From Bacteroidota bacterium (lineage in GTDB: Bacteria; Bacteroidota; Bacteroidia; Bacteroidales; FEN-979): a stretch of DNA of 64,000 nt. Numbering within the stretch: position 1 is the first letter of the stretch; every line of letters begins with the position of its first letter. Below are positions 54,246-62,730 of the stretch, piece by piece. The notes beneath the pieces were generated by a model, which saw nothing but the letters and a program-made list of their open reading frames with translations, did not search any database and was not told where the DNA came from. The stretch lies in assembly GCA_026391835.1 (NCBI GenBank), contig JAPLDF010000045.1:1-64000 (forward strand), read 5' to 3'. The position numbers and the translations under genes were made by a program.

Positions 54246-56675
54246 CTAAAACCGCGCGGTCAGTTTAAGATTGAACGTCCTGGGGGTTAGGTAATTGGGT
54301 ACAGCGTATTCTTTGCCATTGATGTCGGTGACCCAGAGGTACGAAATGGTGTTGCTGAATTGCAGCAGGTTGAACACATCCAGGGAGATCCACATGGAAT
54401 CAAATGCCCTGAGCGGATTTTTTTTCGAGAATTTAGTCTGCTGGCCGATCAACTGTTTCGACAACCCGATATCCACGCGCCTGTATGGGGGAATGCGCAG
54501 TGTCTGCGCGCTTCGCGGCGAATCAGGCGGTCCGAACGGAAGGCCGGTTCCGTAGACCAGGGTAAGGTTCATCTTCCAGGTTGGAAATCCCGGGATGAAA
54601 TCCTGGAAGAAAATTGCCAGGTTCATCCGTTGATCTGTTGGCCGGGGAATCCAGGATCCCTGGAAATGCTCCTCCGTTTTAAGAAATGACAGGCTGGCCC
54701 ACGATTCGGCTCCTTTCACAAATTCCCCATGAACCCTGAAATCGATCCCGGCGGCATATCCGTATGCATCGTTGGTTCCATAATACCTGATTTTCATGTT
54801 GTCTATCTCGTAGGGGATAAGGTTCTGGATGTTTTTGTAGTAGGCCTCCGCCACAAATTTGAAAGGACGATTCCATGCCTTGAAATAGTAATCACTTCCG
54901 GCAACCACCTGAATGGATGTTTGCGCTTTCAAACCCGGAACGATGTTCCCATTCAGGTCCGACATCTCCCTGAAAGTCGGGGGCTGTGAATAGTACCCTG
55001 TCGAAAGCCTGAAAACGGTTTCATTCTTCCAGTGCGGTTTAAAAGAAACATTCATACGTGGATTCAGCAAAAACTGCCCGTTAAAATCATAGTAGATCGA
55101 TCGCAGTCCTGCTGTCAGCGAAATGTCATTCGACCGGTTCCTGAAGGTCCAGGTATCCTGGATAAAAGCGGAAATACGGTTAGTACTCACCAGGCTGTTG
55201 CTCCTGATAACATTGTAAAGGATAAGATCACCCTTCGGAGGATTTGCCATGCCAAGCGAATCGGGCGGGCGGGGAATGGAATACCCGGCAGAGTCCTGCA
55301 ACTCCCACTCATTTACTGAATAGTTGAAATATTCATGCTGATATTTTACGCCCCAGAGCATGTTGCTGTTGGCTTTATCCCAGTAACCGCGGTGTTCGAG
55401 GTTAAACACGGTACCATCCAGGTAGTTCCTGGCATGTTGCAGGTATGCGCCAACACCCATGATCTCGGTAATTTGTCCCTGGCCGCTGCCCTGGAATACT
55501 TCGAGTTTCCCGAGCCAGTATTCACCTGAAATGTCGTAGGTTTCGGCTTCATAGGTCTGGAATGCGGAAGAGATCAGTTTCAATCGGATATTCGGTGTGG
55601 GTTTGAAGGTAAGTGTGGCGGCGGTAAGCCAGTTCTGGTACTGGTCAGATTCGCGCCCATCGAAGAAAATTGTAATCTTATAGGCCTCATCGATCGTCCC
55701 GAAGCTGGTTTCACGGGTTTCAGGGATCAACTTATAGGCATTGTCCGTAAAGGTACCGAATACGGATAGTTCCCACTTTTTGCTGATCTCAAAATTCATC
55801 ATTCCCTGGATATCAAAAAACCTGGGTTTGTAGTTCCCTTTGGTATCGAGGCCTTTGAGGATGTACGAGTTGGTTTTATATCGCGTGCCAAGGAGATACG
55901 AAACCTTTTTTGAAAAAGTCCCTTCCACATGCGCAGAGGCGCCCAGCAGGCTGACATCGAACGAAGCAGCAAATTCGGTGGGTTTTTTATACCTGATATC
56001 CAGCACCGACGACATCTTGTCCCCGTATTTGGCATCAAAACCTCCCGAGGAGAAGGATATCCCCGCCACCAGGTCGGGATTGAGAAAACTTTGTCCCTCC
56101 TGCTGTCCCGACCGGACGAGAAAGGGACGGTAAATTTCGATATCGTTGACAAACACCAGGTTCTCATCGTAATTTCCTCCTCGCACCGAGTACTGCGAAC
56201 TCAGTTCATTGCGAGACGATACACCGGGCATGGTTTTGATGAGGTCCTCCACGCTGGCATTGATGGTGGGAATGAGTGTAAGCACCTTGGGATCAAGTCG
56301 GCTGAAAGTGTTTGTACGCAATTGCTGATCTTTGACTTCGATCGATTCAAGCTGGGTGGAACTTGCCTGGAGGGTATGGTCGATCTTTCTCCGCTCATTT
56401 TCATTCAGGCGGATTACCAGCGAATCCTTTTCATAGCCAATATAAGAAAACAGGATCACGATTTCTTTGTTGGCTGGCACCTGCAACTCATACCGGCCAT
56501 CCTTTCCGGTCGTCACCCCCGCTGTGGTGCCCTGTACCGCGATGTTAACAAACTGCAATGGCTGGCTGTCGGTGCCATTGACAATCCCGTGTATCGTTCC
56601 CTGCTGGGCAAACAGCGCATGCACCGAAAAGAAAACAAGTAAAAGGGTAGTGAGGACTATCTTTCTCAAAATCAA
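54246..56675 (-). CDS. TonB-dependent outer-membrane receptor with carboxypeptidase-like domain
   Basis: An 809-residue outer-membrane protein with a signal peptide ending near residue 24. Residues 25-110 are a carboxypeptidase-regulatory-like domain (GTIHGIVNGTDSQPLQFVNI). The plug follows (TIPTINASVEDLIKTMPGV; SQYSVRGGNYDENLVFVND), then a 22-strand-type barrel that ends in a terminal Phe (FNLKLTARF). No SusD-like partner or T9SS domain is present, so it is not a standard SusCD pair. It overlaps the upstream 56672-57334 gene by 4 bp (ATGA), so the two are translationally coupled. The ligand is unknown. Confidence 0.88.
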   Translation of the reverse strand: MILRKIVLTTLLLVFFSVHALFAQQGTIHGIVNGTDSQPLQFVNIAVQGTTAGVTTGKDGRYELQVPANKEIVILFSYIGYEKDSLVIRLNENERRKIDHTLQASSTQLESIEVKDQQLRTNTFSRLDPKVLTLIPTINASVEDLIKTMPGVSSRNELSSQYSVRGGNYDENLVFVNDIEIYRPFLVRSGQQEGQSFLNPDLVAGISFSSGGFDAKYGDKMSSVLDIRYKKPTEFAASFDVSLLGASAHVEGTFSKKVSYLLGTRYKTNSYILKGLDTKGNYKPRFFDIQGMMNFEISKKWELSVFGTFTDNAYKLIPETRETSFGTIDEAYKITIFFDGRESDQYQNWLTAATLTFKPTPNIRLKLISSAFQTYEAETYDISGEYWLGKLEVFQGSGQGQITEIMGVGAYLQHARNYLDGTVFNLEHRGYWDKANSNMLWGVKYQHEYFNYSVNEWELQDSAGYSIPRPPDSLGMANPPKGDLILYNVIRSNSLVSTNRISAFIQDTWTFRNRSNDISLTAGLRSIYYDFNGQFLLNPRMNVSFKPHWKNETVFRLSTGYYSQPPTFREMSDLNGNIVPGLKAQTSIQVVAGSDYYFKAWNRPFKFVAEAYYKNIQNLIPYEIDNMKIRYYGTNDAYGYAAGIDFRVHGEFVKGAESWASLSFLKTEEHFQGSWIPRPTDQRMNLAIFFQDFIPGFPTWKMNLTLVYGTGLPFGPPDSPRSAQTLRIPPYRRVDIGLSKQLIGQQTKFSKKNPLRAFDSMWISLDVFNLLQFSNTISYLWVTDINGKEYAVPNYLTPRTFNLKLTARF

Positions 56676-57334
56676 TTGTCTTTCAAACGTTCTTTCTGCG
56701 ATTTGAACTTTCCCTCTTTCCAGGCCTTGATAAACTTCGCCCAGGCAAAAGGATTGAAGATATTATAAGGCTGGATCTGCCCGAAATAATAGAGTTTGCT
56801 TGTCTGGTTGTCGATGTAATTCCGGTAGTTCATGTTGGCATCCATCGGGTAATCTTCGGCCATCATCCGGATATCAGCGCTCAGCAGGTTTTTCCGCGCA
56901 ATCTCCAGGTCATCATCGGGGATTTTTGTTTCAACGAATGCGCGTTTGAAATCTTCGAGGGTTGGCCAGGGAAAGATAATTGCGGCGGCCAGGGTAAGCG
57001 TATCGGCCGTCATGAGCTGGATCAGCGAATATTTTTGTTTGGTGATGGTGTCGGGAATGATGAAGGAGGCCGGCTTAAACCCGATGGCCGTAAATACCAC
57101 CGTGTCTTTTTTATGGGCTACAAAGGAGAAATACCCGTTGATGTCGCTGGAAGTTCCCCGGTGACTGCAAATGTCGAGGATTTTTGTGTATGGAACGGGG
57201 TTAAGGCTGTCGGCGGTAATTGTGATCCCTGAAAATTGAACAAGACTGCTGTTGTCGTCCTGGTCCTGTGCCTGCAATGCCTTGCCGGAAAGCAGCGTAA
57301 ACAGCATCACTAAAAAGCACAGGCTTTTTTTCAT
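56672..57334 (-). CDS. Exported carboxypeptidase-like regulatory domain protein
   Basis: A 220-residue exported protein with a signal peptide ending near residue 23 (LLSGKALQAQ). Residues 30-115 form a carboxypeptidase-regulatory-like beta-sandwich (ITADSLNPVPYTKILDI ... GYFSFVAHKKDTVVFTAIGF). The C-terminal half is helical and basic (FIKAWKEGKFKSQKERLKDN). Its stop overlaps the start of the TonB receptor gene by 4 bp, so both are made together. It may help assembly or loading of the receptor. That is an inference from the coupling only. Confidence 0.78.
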   Translation of the reverse strand: MKKSLCFLVMLFTLLSGKALQAQDQDDNSSLVQFSGITITADSLNPVPYTKILDICSHRGTSSDINGYFSFVAHKKDTVVFTAIGFKPASFIIPDTITKQKYSLIQLMTADTLTLAAAIIFPWPTLEDFKRAFVETKIPDDDLEIARKNLLSADIRMMAEDYPMDANMNYRNYIDNQTSKLYYFGQIQPYNIFNPFAWAKFIKAWKEGKFKSQKERLKDN

Positions 57335-57424
57335 TCGTGGTCAATTGTATTTTAACACTTTGTATACCGGGAGCAGTTGAGGTATAACGTAAAACCCCGG
57401 TGTTTATTTCTTTAAGTAGAAGGC

Positions 57425-57455
57425 AAAAAAAATGCTGCTACAGCGTAACAGCATT
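57425..57455 (-). terminator. Intrinsic terminator downstream of rpmB
   Basis: On the minus strand the stem AATGCTG/CAGCATT with an 11-nt loop is followed by a run of about eight T. It lies 20 bp after the rpmB stop. Confidence 0.7.
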
Positions 57456-57474
57456 TATACCCATGAAAAAAAAA

Positions 57475-57714
57475 TTATTTTGCAAGATATCCTTTTTCCC
57501 GTGCCTCTTTGATGCAGACGTAGACGCCTTTTTTATTCATATGGCGCAAACCTTCGGCCGATACTTTCAGTTTGATTTCGCGGTTTTCCTCCTCTACAAA
57601 AAAGGTCTTGGTTTGTATGTTCGGGCTGAACCAACGTTTCGATTTCTTATTGGAATGAGAGACTTTATGCCCTTTGATTGCAATCTTTCCGGTAATTTCA
57701 CAAATCCTTGCCAT
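57475..57714 (-). CDS. rpmB: Ribosomal protein bL28
   Basis: A 79-residue 50S subunit protein. It begins MARICEITGK and contains GHKVSHSNKKSKRWFSPNIQ and VSAEGLRHMNKKGVY, which are conserved in Bacteroidota bL28. The usual neighbours rpmG and the small bL33-linked ORF are absent, so it stands alone. A -7 box (57752-57759) and an intrinsic terminator (57425-57455) frame a single-gene transcript. Confidence 0.95.
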   Translation of the reverse strand: MARICEITGKIAIKGHKVSHSNKKSKRWFSPNIQTKTFFVEEENREIKLKVSAEGLRHMNKKGVYVCIKEAREKGYLAK

Positions 57715-57751
57715 GGCGATTCTGATTAAAATGGTATTTCAAAATGGAGTG

Positions 57752-57759
57752 CAAAGATA
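57752..57759 (-). promoter_or_regulatory. Candidate -7 box of rpmB
   Basis: On the minus strand TATCTTTG fits TAnnTTTG and lies about 38 nt before the ATG at 57714. The -33 region (TTCTTT) is a weak match. Confidence 0.45.
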
Positions 57760-57853
57760 GAGTTTATATTTTAAAGAACCATGGAAATTTTAAAAAAATA
57801 GCGAAAAGCCAAATTTCAGAAGGGTTGCATTTGGATACCGGCAGGGACCAGCC

Positions 57854-59110
57854 TTACTGGTTCTTCAATTTCCTTCTTAACATGTTCAGCGCCTGTAAGG
57901 CAGACCGGCGTATATTCCGCTCCCTGCTGTCGCCAAAGAAAAATTTCTCGGCAATGACCTCATCCGGTGTGGCAATGGCAATCCATATAGTCCCAACCGG
58001 CTTTTCGGGGGTTCCGCCATCGGGCCCGGCAATTCCCGAAGTGGCTATGGCATAATCCACGTTAAACTTCGACTGCAGGGATGTAACCATTTCAGTCACC
58101 ACCTCCCTGCTTACAGCACCATGCTGTTCAAGGTTTTCGGCACTTACTCCCAGGATATGTTCCTTGATCTCGTTGGCATAGGCGACCACCGATCCTTTGA
58201 AATAGGCCGAACACCCCGGCACGGCGGTGATCATCTGTGCAATGGTGCCGCCTGTGCAGCTTTCGGCTGTGGCAAGGGTTGCATGTTTCTCAAGAAGCAT
58301 CCTGCCAACGATCATCTCAAGCGATTCGTCGTCGTACCCGAAAATATATTCCGGTATCAGTTTTTGCAACGTCACAATTTCCGTTTCAACCTGGCAATGC
58401 AGTGCGTCTTCATCCAAACCCTCCCCGGTGAGCCTCAGCCTGACGATGCCCGGTTGCGGCAGGTAGGCCAGTTTGATATTTGCCGGCAGGGAGTTCTCCC
58501 AGCCTTCAATTTTGGCTGCCAGGAAAGATTCTCCGACGCCCTGTGTCAAGGTGGTCTTGTGAAAAATAAACGGGGTCCGGAATGTCTGTTTGAGCCGTGG
58601 AATCACATAATCTGTCATCATGGCCTTCATCTCAAAAGGAACCCCAGGCATGGACACGAAAATCGTAAGGCCGCCATCGCTGCGTTGCTCTTCAAACCAC
58701 ATCCCGCGGGCAGTTCCGACTTTATTCGGTATCCCGGTGCAGTTTTCAGGCAACTCGGCCTGCTGCCGGTTTAGTTCGGTCACCGGCCACCCGCGGCGTG
58801 CAAACATCGCCTCCACATCCCGGTAGGCCTCCTCATTGAAAACAAGATGGGTGTTGAAATATTCGCAAAGTGTGTGCTTGGTGATATCATCCTTTGTCGG
58901 GCCTATACCTCCCGAAATCAACACCACTTCAGCCCGTTCCGCCGCCTCTGCCAGTGCATGGAGAATATGGTCCCGTGAATCGCTGATGACTGTAAACTGA
59001 TAGGCCCTGAATCCCGAAAGGTTAAGTTGTTCGGCCATCCAGGCGGCATTGGTGTTGATGACCTGCCCGATAAGCAGTTCATCGCCGATGTTGATTATTT
59101 CTATGTTCAT
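57854..59110 (-). CDS. cinA: CinA family protein (competence/damage-inducible protein A; nicotinamide-nucleotide amidase)
   Basis: A 418-residue two-domain protein. The N-terminal COG1058/MoCF-like domain has IGDELLIGQVINTNAAWMAE and SGGIGPTKDDITKHTL. The C-terminal PncC-like domain (from about 255) has TAESCTGGTIAQMIT, the catalytic-type Ser, and TSGIAGPDGGTPEKPVGTIW. The family deamidates nicotinamide mononucleotide in NAD recycling and also carries ADP-ribose pyrophosphatase activity in some members. The start overlaps the stop of the upstream ABC-type membrane gene by 4 bp, so the two form an operon. Confidence 0.92.
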   Translation of the reverse strand: MNIEIINIGDELLIGQVINTNAAWMAEQLNLSGFRAYQFTVISDSRDHILHALAEAAERAEVVLISGGIGPTKDDITKHTLCEYFNTHLVFNEEAYRDVEAMFARRGWPVTELNRQQAELPENCTGIPNKVGTARGMWFEEQRSDGGLTIFVSMPGVPFEMKAMMTDYVIPRLKQTFRTPFIFHKTTLTQGVGESFLAAKIEGWENSLPANIKLAYLPQPGIVRLRLTGEGLDEDALHCQVETEIVTLQKLIPEYIFGYDDESLEMIVGRMLLEKHATLATAESCTGGTIAQMITAVPGCSAYFKGSVVAYANEIKEHILGVSAENLEQHGAVSREVVTEMVTSLQSKFNVDYAIATSGIAGPDGGTPEKPVGTIWIAIATPDEVIAEKFFFGDSRERNIRRSALQALNMLRRKLKNQ

Positions 59111-59973
59111 AAGGCTTCTTCTTTCAGGCGTGTATTCAGCTCCCTTACTGCGGTGATGCTTTCCATCAGCCCGGGAATGTAATCGGTGGAGGCGATAAAG
59201 GTCCAGATGTAGGATACGATGGCATACGTTTTCCCGGTCGAGAATTCATCAACATCCACGGCAATGAAGAGCACCCCGACAAAAATGAACATCAGCAGAA
59301 CTTTGATGATCAGGTAATCAATTGAACTCCATTTGGCGATCTTTGATTGCGGTTGAACCATGTTGTAAAAATATTCCCTGATGGTTTCAGGGGAGCCTGT
59401 CTCGATAACCCGGTACTGGTCCTCACGCTTGTCGTGGAGGTTGCGCTGCAGGGTCACCACGTTCTTCCGGTAAATGTTGTTGATCACACCGATGGGCACG
59501 ATCACCACAACGGCAAGTGCAGCAATCCGCCAGTCATAAAAAAACAGGGCGATGATGGCCCCCCAGGTGGCGGATATCTGCCAGATCACCTCCGGCAGCC
59601 GTTCCTTCAGGAAAACAATGTACTCCTTGGCAAGGTCGGCCCGGGCGAATATTGTTGATGTGGCAAAGCCTTTTTTCCTGGAGTAATTTATTACGTTTGT
59701 GGCGGTGTCGGCATATATCTTCGCATATACCTTGCCGCTGAACAAACGGTGCAGTGTTCCGCCGGCGACATTCAGCAAATAAATAAATGCCCAGACCAGC
59801 AATGGCAGGATATAGTTTACTTTTTCCTTGTCATAGAATTTTTCAATGAGTGCATCAAGCAATTTCCCGAAAAAGGTCGGTTCTATGATCCAGGCAACGT
59901 TTTCAAGGATAACAAACGAGAGGACGAGCAGTATGGAATATTTGAATTTCTTTACGATATCATCGATGGTCAT
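59107..59973 (-). CDS. ABC transporter six-transmembrane domain protein without ATPase domain
   Basis: A 288-residue membrane protein with the six-helix fold of ABC exporter membrane domains (WAFIYLLNVAGGTLHRLFSG; AALAVVVIVPIGVINNIYRK; YAIVSYIWTFIASTDYI). There is no Walker A, signature or Walker B motif, and no ATPase gene lies next to it. I chose ATG 59973 (MTIDDIVKKF) because the longer frame would cross both divergent promoter boxes at 59994-60022. It overlaps cinA by 4 bp. The transported substrate, if any, is unknown. Confidence 0.78.
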   Translation of the reverse strand: MTIDDIVKKFKYSILLVLSFVILENVAWIIEPTFFGKLLDALIEKFYDKEKVNYILPLLVWAFIYLLNVAGGTLHRLFSGKVYAKIYADTATNVINYSRKKGFATSTIFARADLAKEYIVFLKERLPEVIWQISATWGAIIALFFYDWRIAALAVVVIVPIGVINNIYRKNVVTLQRNLHDKREDQYRVIETGSPETIREYFYNMVQPQSKIAKWSSIDYLIIKVLLMFIFVGVLFIAVDVDEFSTGKTYAIVSYIWTFIASTDYIPGLMESITAVRELNTRLKEEAL

Positions 59974-59993
59974 GGCAGCCTGTAATTCTGCGG

Positions 59994-60022
59994 CAAAGTT
60001 ACCAAATGAAGTGGTACCTTTG
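59994..60022. promoter_or_regulatory. Divergent promoter region
   Basis: On the minus strand TAACTTTG (60001-59994) serves the ABC-type gene. On the plus strand TACCTTTG (60015-60022) serves the lipoprotein gene. Each lies about 20-25 nt from its ATG. The -33 elements are not clear. Confidence 0.45.
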
Positions 60023-60046
60023 GGAATCATAAATTCAAAAGCAATT

Positions 60047-60898
60047 ATGAAAATCAAGTTTCTGACAATCATCATGTTGTCTTTACTGTTCCATGGATGT
60101 GGACAACGTGAAGCCGGTCCTGCGGTTTATCGCTTTTATGTTGGGAAAAAGAGCGGCCTGGATATCTGGATCGTGGATGGATATAAGGTCAGGCATAAGA
60201 TATACAAGGAGTTCCTGTATGGCGGGAACGGCCAGCGTTATTGCTATACCCCTGCGTCGGAGATCTGGATTGACAATGCAATTTCCTGTGAGGAGTATGA
60301 ACTTACCCTGGCCCATGAGCTGAATGAACGTCACCTGATGGCCAAATTTGGATGGACCTATGACAGGTCGCACGATTCCTCCCTGGCCGTGGAACTGGTG
60401 ATGCGGCATGTTTCCGACAGCATCTGCCGCAGCCATGAGGCCTCGCTACGGGCAGTGGCCCCTTCAGACTGGAGCAACCGGAAAGAGATTTCCACCCTTC
60501 CCGACAGCATCCGGCTCACGGGGATCTACCGTATTCCGGCAGGGATACGCAATGGGGTGACTGTCTGGATCGTTGATGGTTACCTTGTCAGGAAGAACAT
60601 ATTTCCCGATTTCGGTTTCAGCGGGAATGACCTTGTGTATCATTTCATCCCGGCAAAGGAGATATGGATTGACGGGCAGATTTCGTGCGAGGAGATGGAG
60701 TATTCTATTGCCGCGGAGGAGATGGAGCGTAACCTGATGCAACAGGGAAAATCATACAGCGATGCCTATGAAGCTTCCGTGGAGTATACCCGGACTTTGC
60801 GCGACAGGATGGAGGGGAGGATCAGCAACCACCCGCCCCTGGTGATCCCCGACACCCTTCAGCGTGAAATGGGGATAGCTGATCCCAACGAAAAATGA
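60047..60898 (+). CDS. Lipoprotein with an internally duplicated domain, function unknown
   Basis: A 283-residue lipoprotein. ATG 60047 gives a clean signal with lipobox LFHGC (Cys18); a longer frame would cross the promoter. Two copies of a domain of about 85 residues follow. Copy 1 starts LDIWIVDGYKVRHKIY and has SEIWIDNAISCEEYE and AHELNERHLM. Copy 2 starts VTVWIVDGYLVRKNIF and has KEIWIDGQISCEEME and AAEEMERNLM. Copy 1 keeps His90-Glu91 in HELNE, which resembles part of a metal site. Copy 2 has Ala in place of the His. I do not recognise the family. Confidence 0.75.
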   Translation: MKIKFLTIIMLSLLFHGCGQREAGPAVYRFYVGKKSGLDIWIVDGYKVRHKIYKEFLYGGNGQRYCYTPASEIWIDNAISCEEYELTLAHELNERHLMAKFGWTYDRSHDSSLAVELVMRHVSDSICRSHEASLRAVAPSDWSNRKEISTLPDSIRLTGIYRIPAGIRNGVTVWIVDGYLVRKNIFPDFGFSGNDLVYHFIPAKEIWIDGQISCEEMEYSIAAEEMERNLMQQGKSYSDAYEASVEYTRTLRDRMEGRISNHPPLVIPDTLQREMGIADPNEK

Positions 60899-60916
60899 AC
60901 CCAGCCGGTTTTTTTG

Positions 60917-60924
60917 TACTTTTG
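60917..60924 (+). promoter_or_regulatory. Possible -7 box of the nucleoside phosphorylase gene
   Basis: TACTTTTG fits TAnnTTTG but lies only 14 nt before ATG 60939, so the leader would be very short. Weak support. Confidence 0.3.
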
Positions 60925-60938
60925 TAAAAAATTAACTT

Positions 60939-61811
60939 ATGCCCTTACTCGCAGAACCAGACCTGATTGTAAACGCTGATGGCAGCGTTTATCATATTTG
61001 CATGAGACCTGAGGACCTTGCCGATACCGTCATTGTTGTCGGGGACCCGCAGCGTGTTCATGAAATTTCGGATCACTTCACCGGCATTGACCACCGGGCC
61101 TCGAACCGGGAATTTATTTCTCAAACAGGCTATTACCATGGCAAACGGATTACCGCCCTGTCAACAGGCATTGGTACCGACAATTGTGACATCGTCATGC
61201 ATGAACTCGATGCACTGGCCAATTTCGACCTGAAAACCAGGGTTCAAAACCCCGAACTGCGGTCGCTGAGCATCATTCGCATCGGGACTTCAGGCTCAAT
61301 ACAGGCAGATGTGCCGGTAAACAGTTTTGGTTTGTCGACCCATGCCGTAGGACTTGACAACCTGCTTCATTTTTACAAAGGTACGCCCGATGTCATTGAT
61401 AAAGAGATGACAGAGGCTTTTGCCGCCCATGCTTCCTGGCCCAAAGATCTCTCAAAGCCATATTTTATCAAAGGGTCCGACCGCCTGGTCAACCTCTTCC
61501 GGCCATTTTCCGTTGCAGGCATCACCGCAACGGCACCCGGGTTTTATGGCCCCCAGGGCAGGTTCCTGAGGCTTCCGCTTACCGATCCCGATATGATCAG
61601 GAAACTTCAGAGTTTCAGGTTCCAGGGACACCGCATTGTTAACTTCGAAATGGAAACCTCTGCACTGTATGGTCTCGGAGCCCTGATGGGACACGAAATG
61701 GTTACCATTTGCACCCTGATCGCCAACCGTGCAACCGGCGAATATAACCCCGACCATAAAACGGTGGTCAATTCCCTGATCGCACTGGTGCTCGATACCA
61801 TCACCCTGTAA
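60939..61811 (+). CDS. Nucleoside phosphorylase (PNP/UDP family)
   Basis: A 290-residue cytoplasmic enzyme of the uridine/purine nucleoside phosphorylase superfamily. Seen are VVGDPQRVHEISDHF (phosphate-binding Gly-Asp), STGIGTDNCDIVMHELDAL, RIGTSGSIQADVPVNSF and the base/ribose motif NFEMETSALYGLGALMGHE. It splits a nucleoside with phosphate into base and ribose-1-phosphate. The variant is closest by motif to uridine phosphorylase-like proteins, but the substrate is not certain. It is followed after 52 bp by the SirB1-like gene. Confidence 0.87.
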   Translation: MPLLAEPDLIVNADGSVYHICMRPEDLADTVIVVGDPQRVHEISDHFTGIDHRASNREFISQTGYYHGKRITALSTGIGTDNCDIVMHELDALANFDLKTRVQNPELRSLSIIRIGTSGSIQADVPVNSFGLSTHAVGLDNLLHFYKGTPDVIDKEMTEAFAAHASWPKDLSKPYFIKGSDRLVNLFRPFSVAGITATAPGFYGPQGRFLRLPLTDPDMIRKLQSFRFQGHRIVNFEMETSALYGLGALMGHEMVTICTLIANRATGEYNPDHKTVVNSLIALVLDTITL

Positions 61812-61863
61812 AGGCCCCTGCAGCCTCTCCGCATTACCCAATAAGGAACAACTACAACAACCT

Positions 61864-62730
61864 ATGCCCGACGCCGTCAACAATACCCTGAACGCCCTGA
61901 TTAATCTCCTGGATGAGCCTGATGAAAAGGCATTCGCCCTGATACGGGAGCAGATCGAATTGCAGGGAATGGATGCCGTTGCCCCGTTGGAAAAATGTCT
62001 TGAGAATAACTTCAGCAATATCGTCCAGGAACGAATTCAGTCCATCCTGAGAAAGCTGATCCAGGATTACCACTATGCCGAATTTGTGAACTGGCTGAGT
62101 GTCGGCTCTTCCGACCTGCTGAAAGGGTTTCTCCTGGTGACAAAAATTCAGGATCCTTCACTGGATGAAGAGGAGATCATTATCAGCATCGAACAGCTAA
62201 AAATGGATATCTGGGTTGAACTCCATGAAAACCTGACAGCCCTTGAAAATGTCAAAGTTTTGAATCATTTGCTCTTTGATATCCACCATTTCGGGGTGAA
62301 CAATGTTGACAATACCTTACCCGAGAACAATTATATCAACACCCTGCTTGAGTCCAAAAAGGGAAGTTCCCTCTCCCTGGGAATCCTTTTCATCATCCTG
62401 GCCCGGAAACTTGGTTTGCCTGTTTACGGGGTGGACCTCCCGCAGCATTTTATTCTTGCGTACCTCACTGCTGAAGGAATTGATCAACCCGGCGAAAGTG
62501 ATGTGCTGTTTTACATCAACCCTTATAGCAAAGGCGCCGTATTTACCCGCAGGGACATTGATATATTTATCGGGCAGATGAAGATCAAACCTGAAAAATC
62601 ATTTTTCGCACCCTGCAGCAACCCCGATATTATCCGCCGGCTGATAAACAGCCTGATTTTATCGCACAACAAGCAAGGAAACTCCGATAAAGCCGAGGAT
62701 TTAGAAACTCTTTTAACCGCATTCGAATGA
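61864..62730 (+). CDS. SirB1/transglutaminase-like family protein
   Basis: A 288-residue soluble protein. The C-terminal half matches the transglutaminase-like core 2 family. NNYINTLLESKKGSSLSLGILFIILA precedes GLPVYGVDLPQHFILAY (both quoted in short form from a longer run), and a TPR-like end (NKQGNSDKAEDLETLLTAF) closes the protein. SirB1 proteins have no proven activity, and the expected catalytic Cys is replaced by Ser in KGSSLSLG. The start follows AGGAAC-like purines. It overlaps the next gene by 4 bp (ATGA). Confidence 0.8.
   Translation: MPDAVNNTLNALINLLDEPDEKAFALIREQIELQGMDAVAPLEKCLENNFSNIVQERIQSILRKLIQDYHYAEFVNWLSVGSSDLLKGFLLVTKIQDPSLDEEEIIISIEQLKMDIWVELHENLTALENVKVLNHLLFDIHHFGVNNVDNTLPENNYINTLLESKKGSSLSLGILFIILARKLGLPVYGVDLPQHFILAYLTAEGIDQPGESDVLFYINPYSKGAVFTRRDIDIFIGQMKIKPEKSFFAPCSNPDIIRRLINSLILSHNKQGNSDKAEDLETLLTAFE

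Noticed and set aside
54246-57334. SusCD-type polysaccharide utilisation locus
   Set aside because: The receptor has no SusD neighbour and no glycan enzyme beside it; it is coupled instead to a small carboxypeptidase-like-domain protein.
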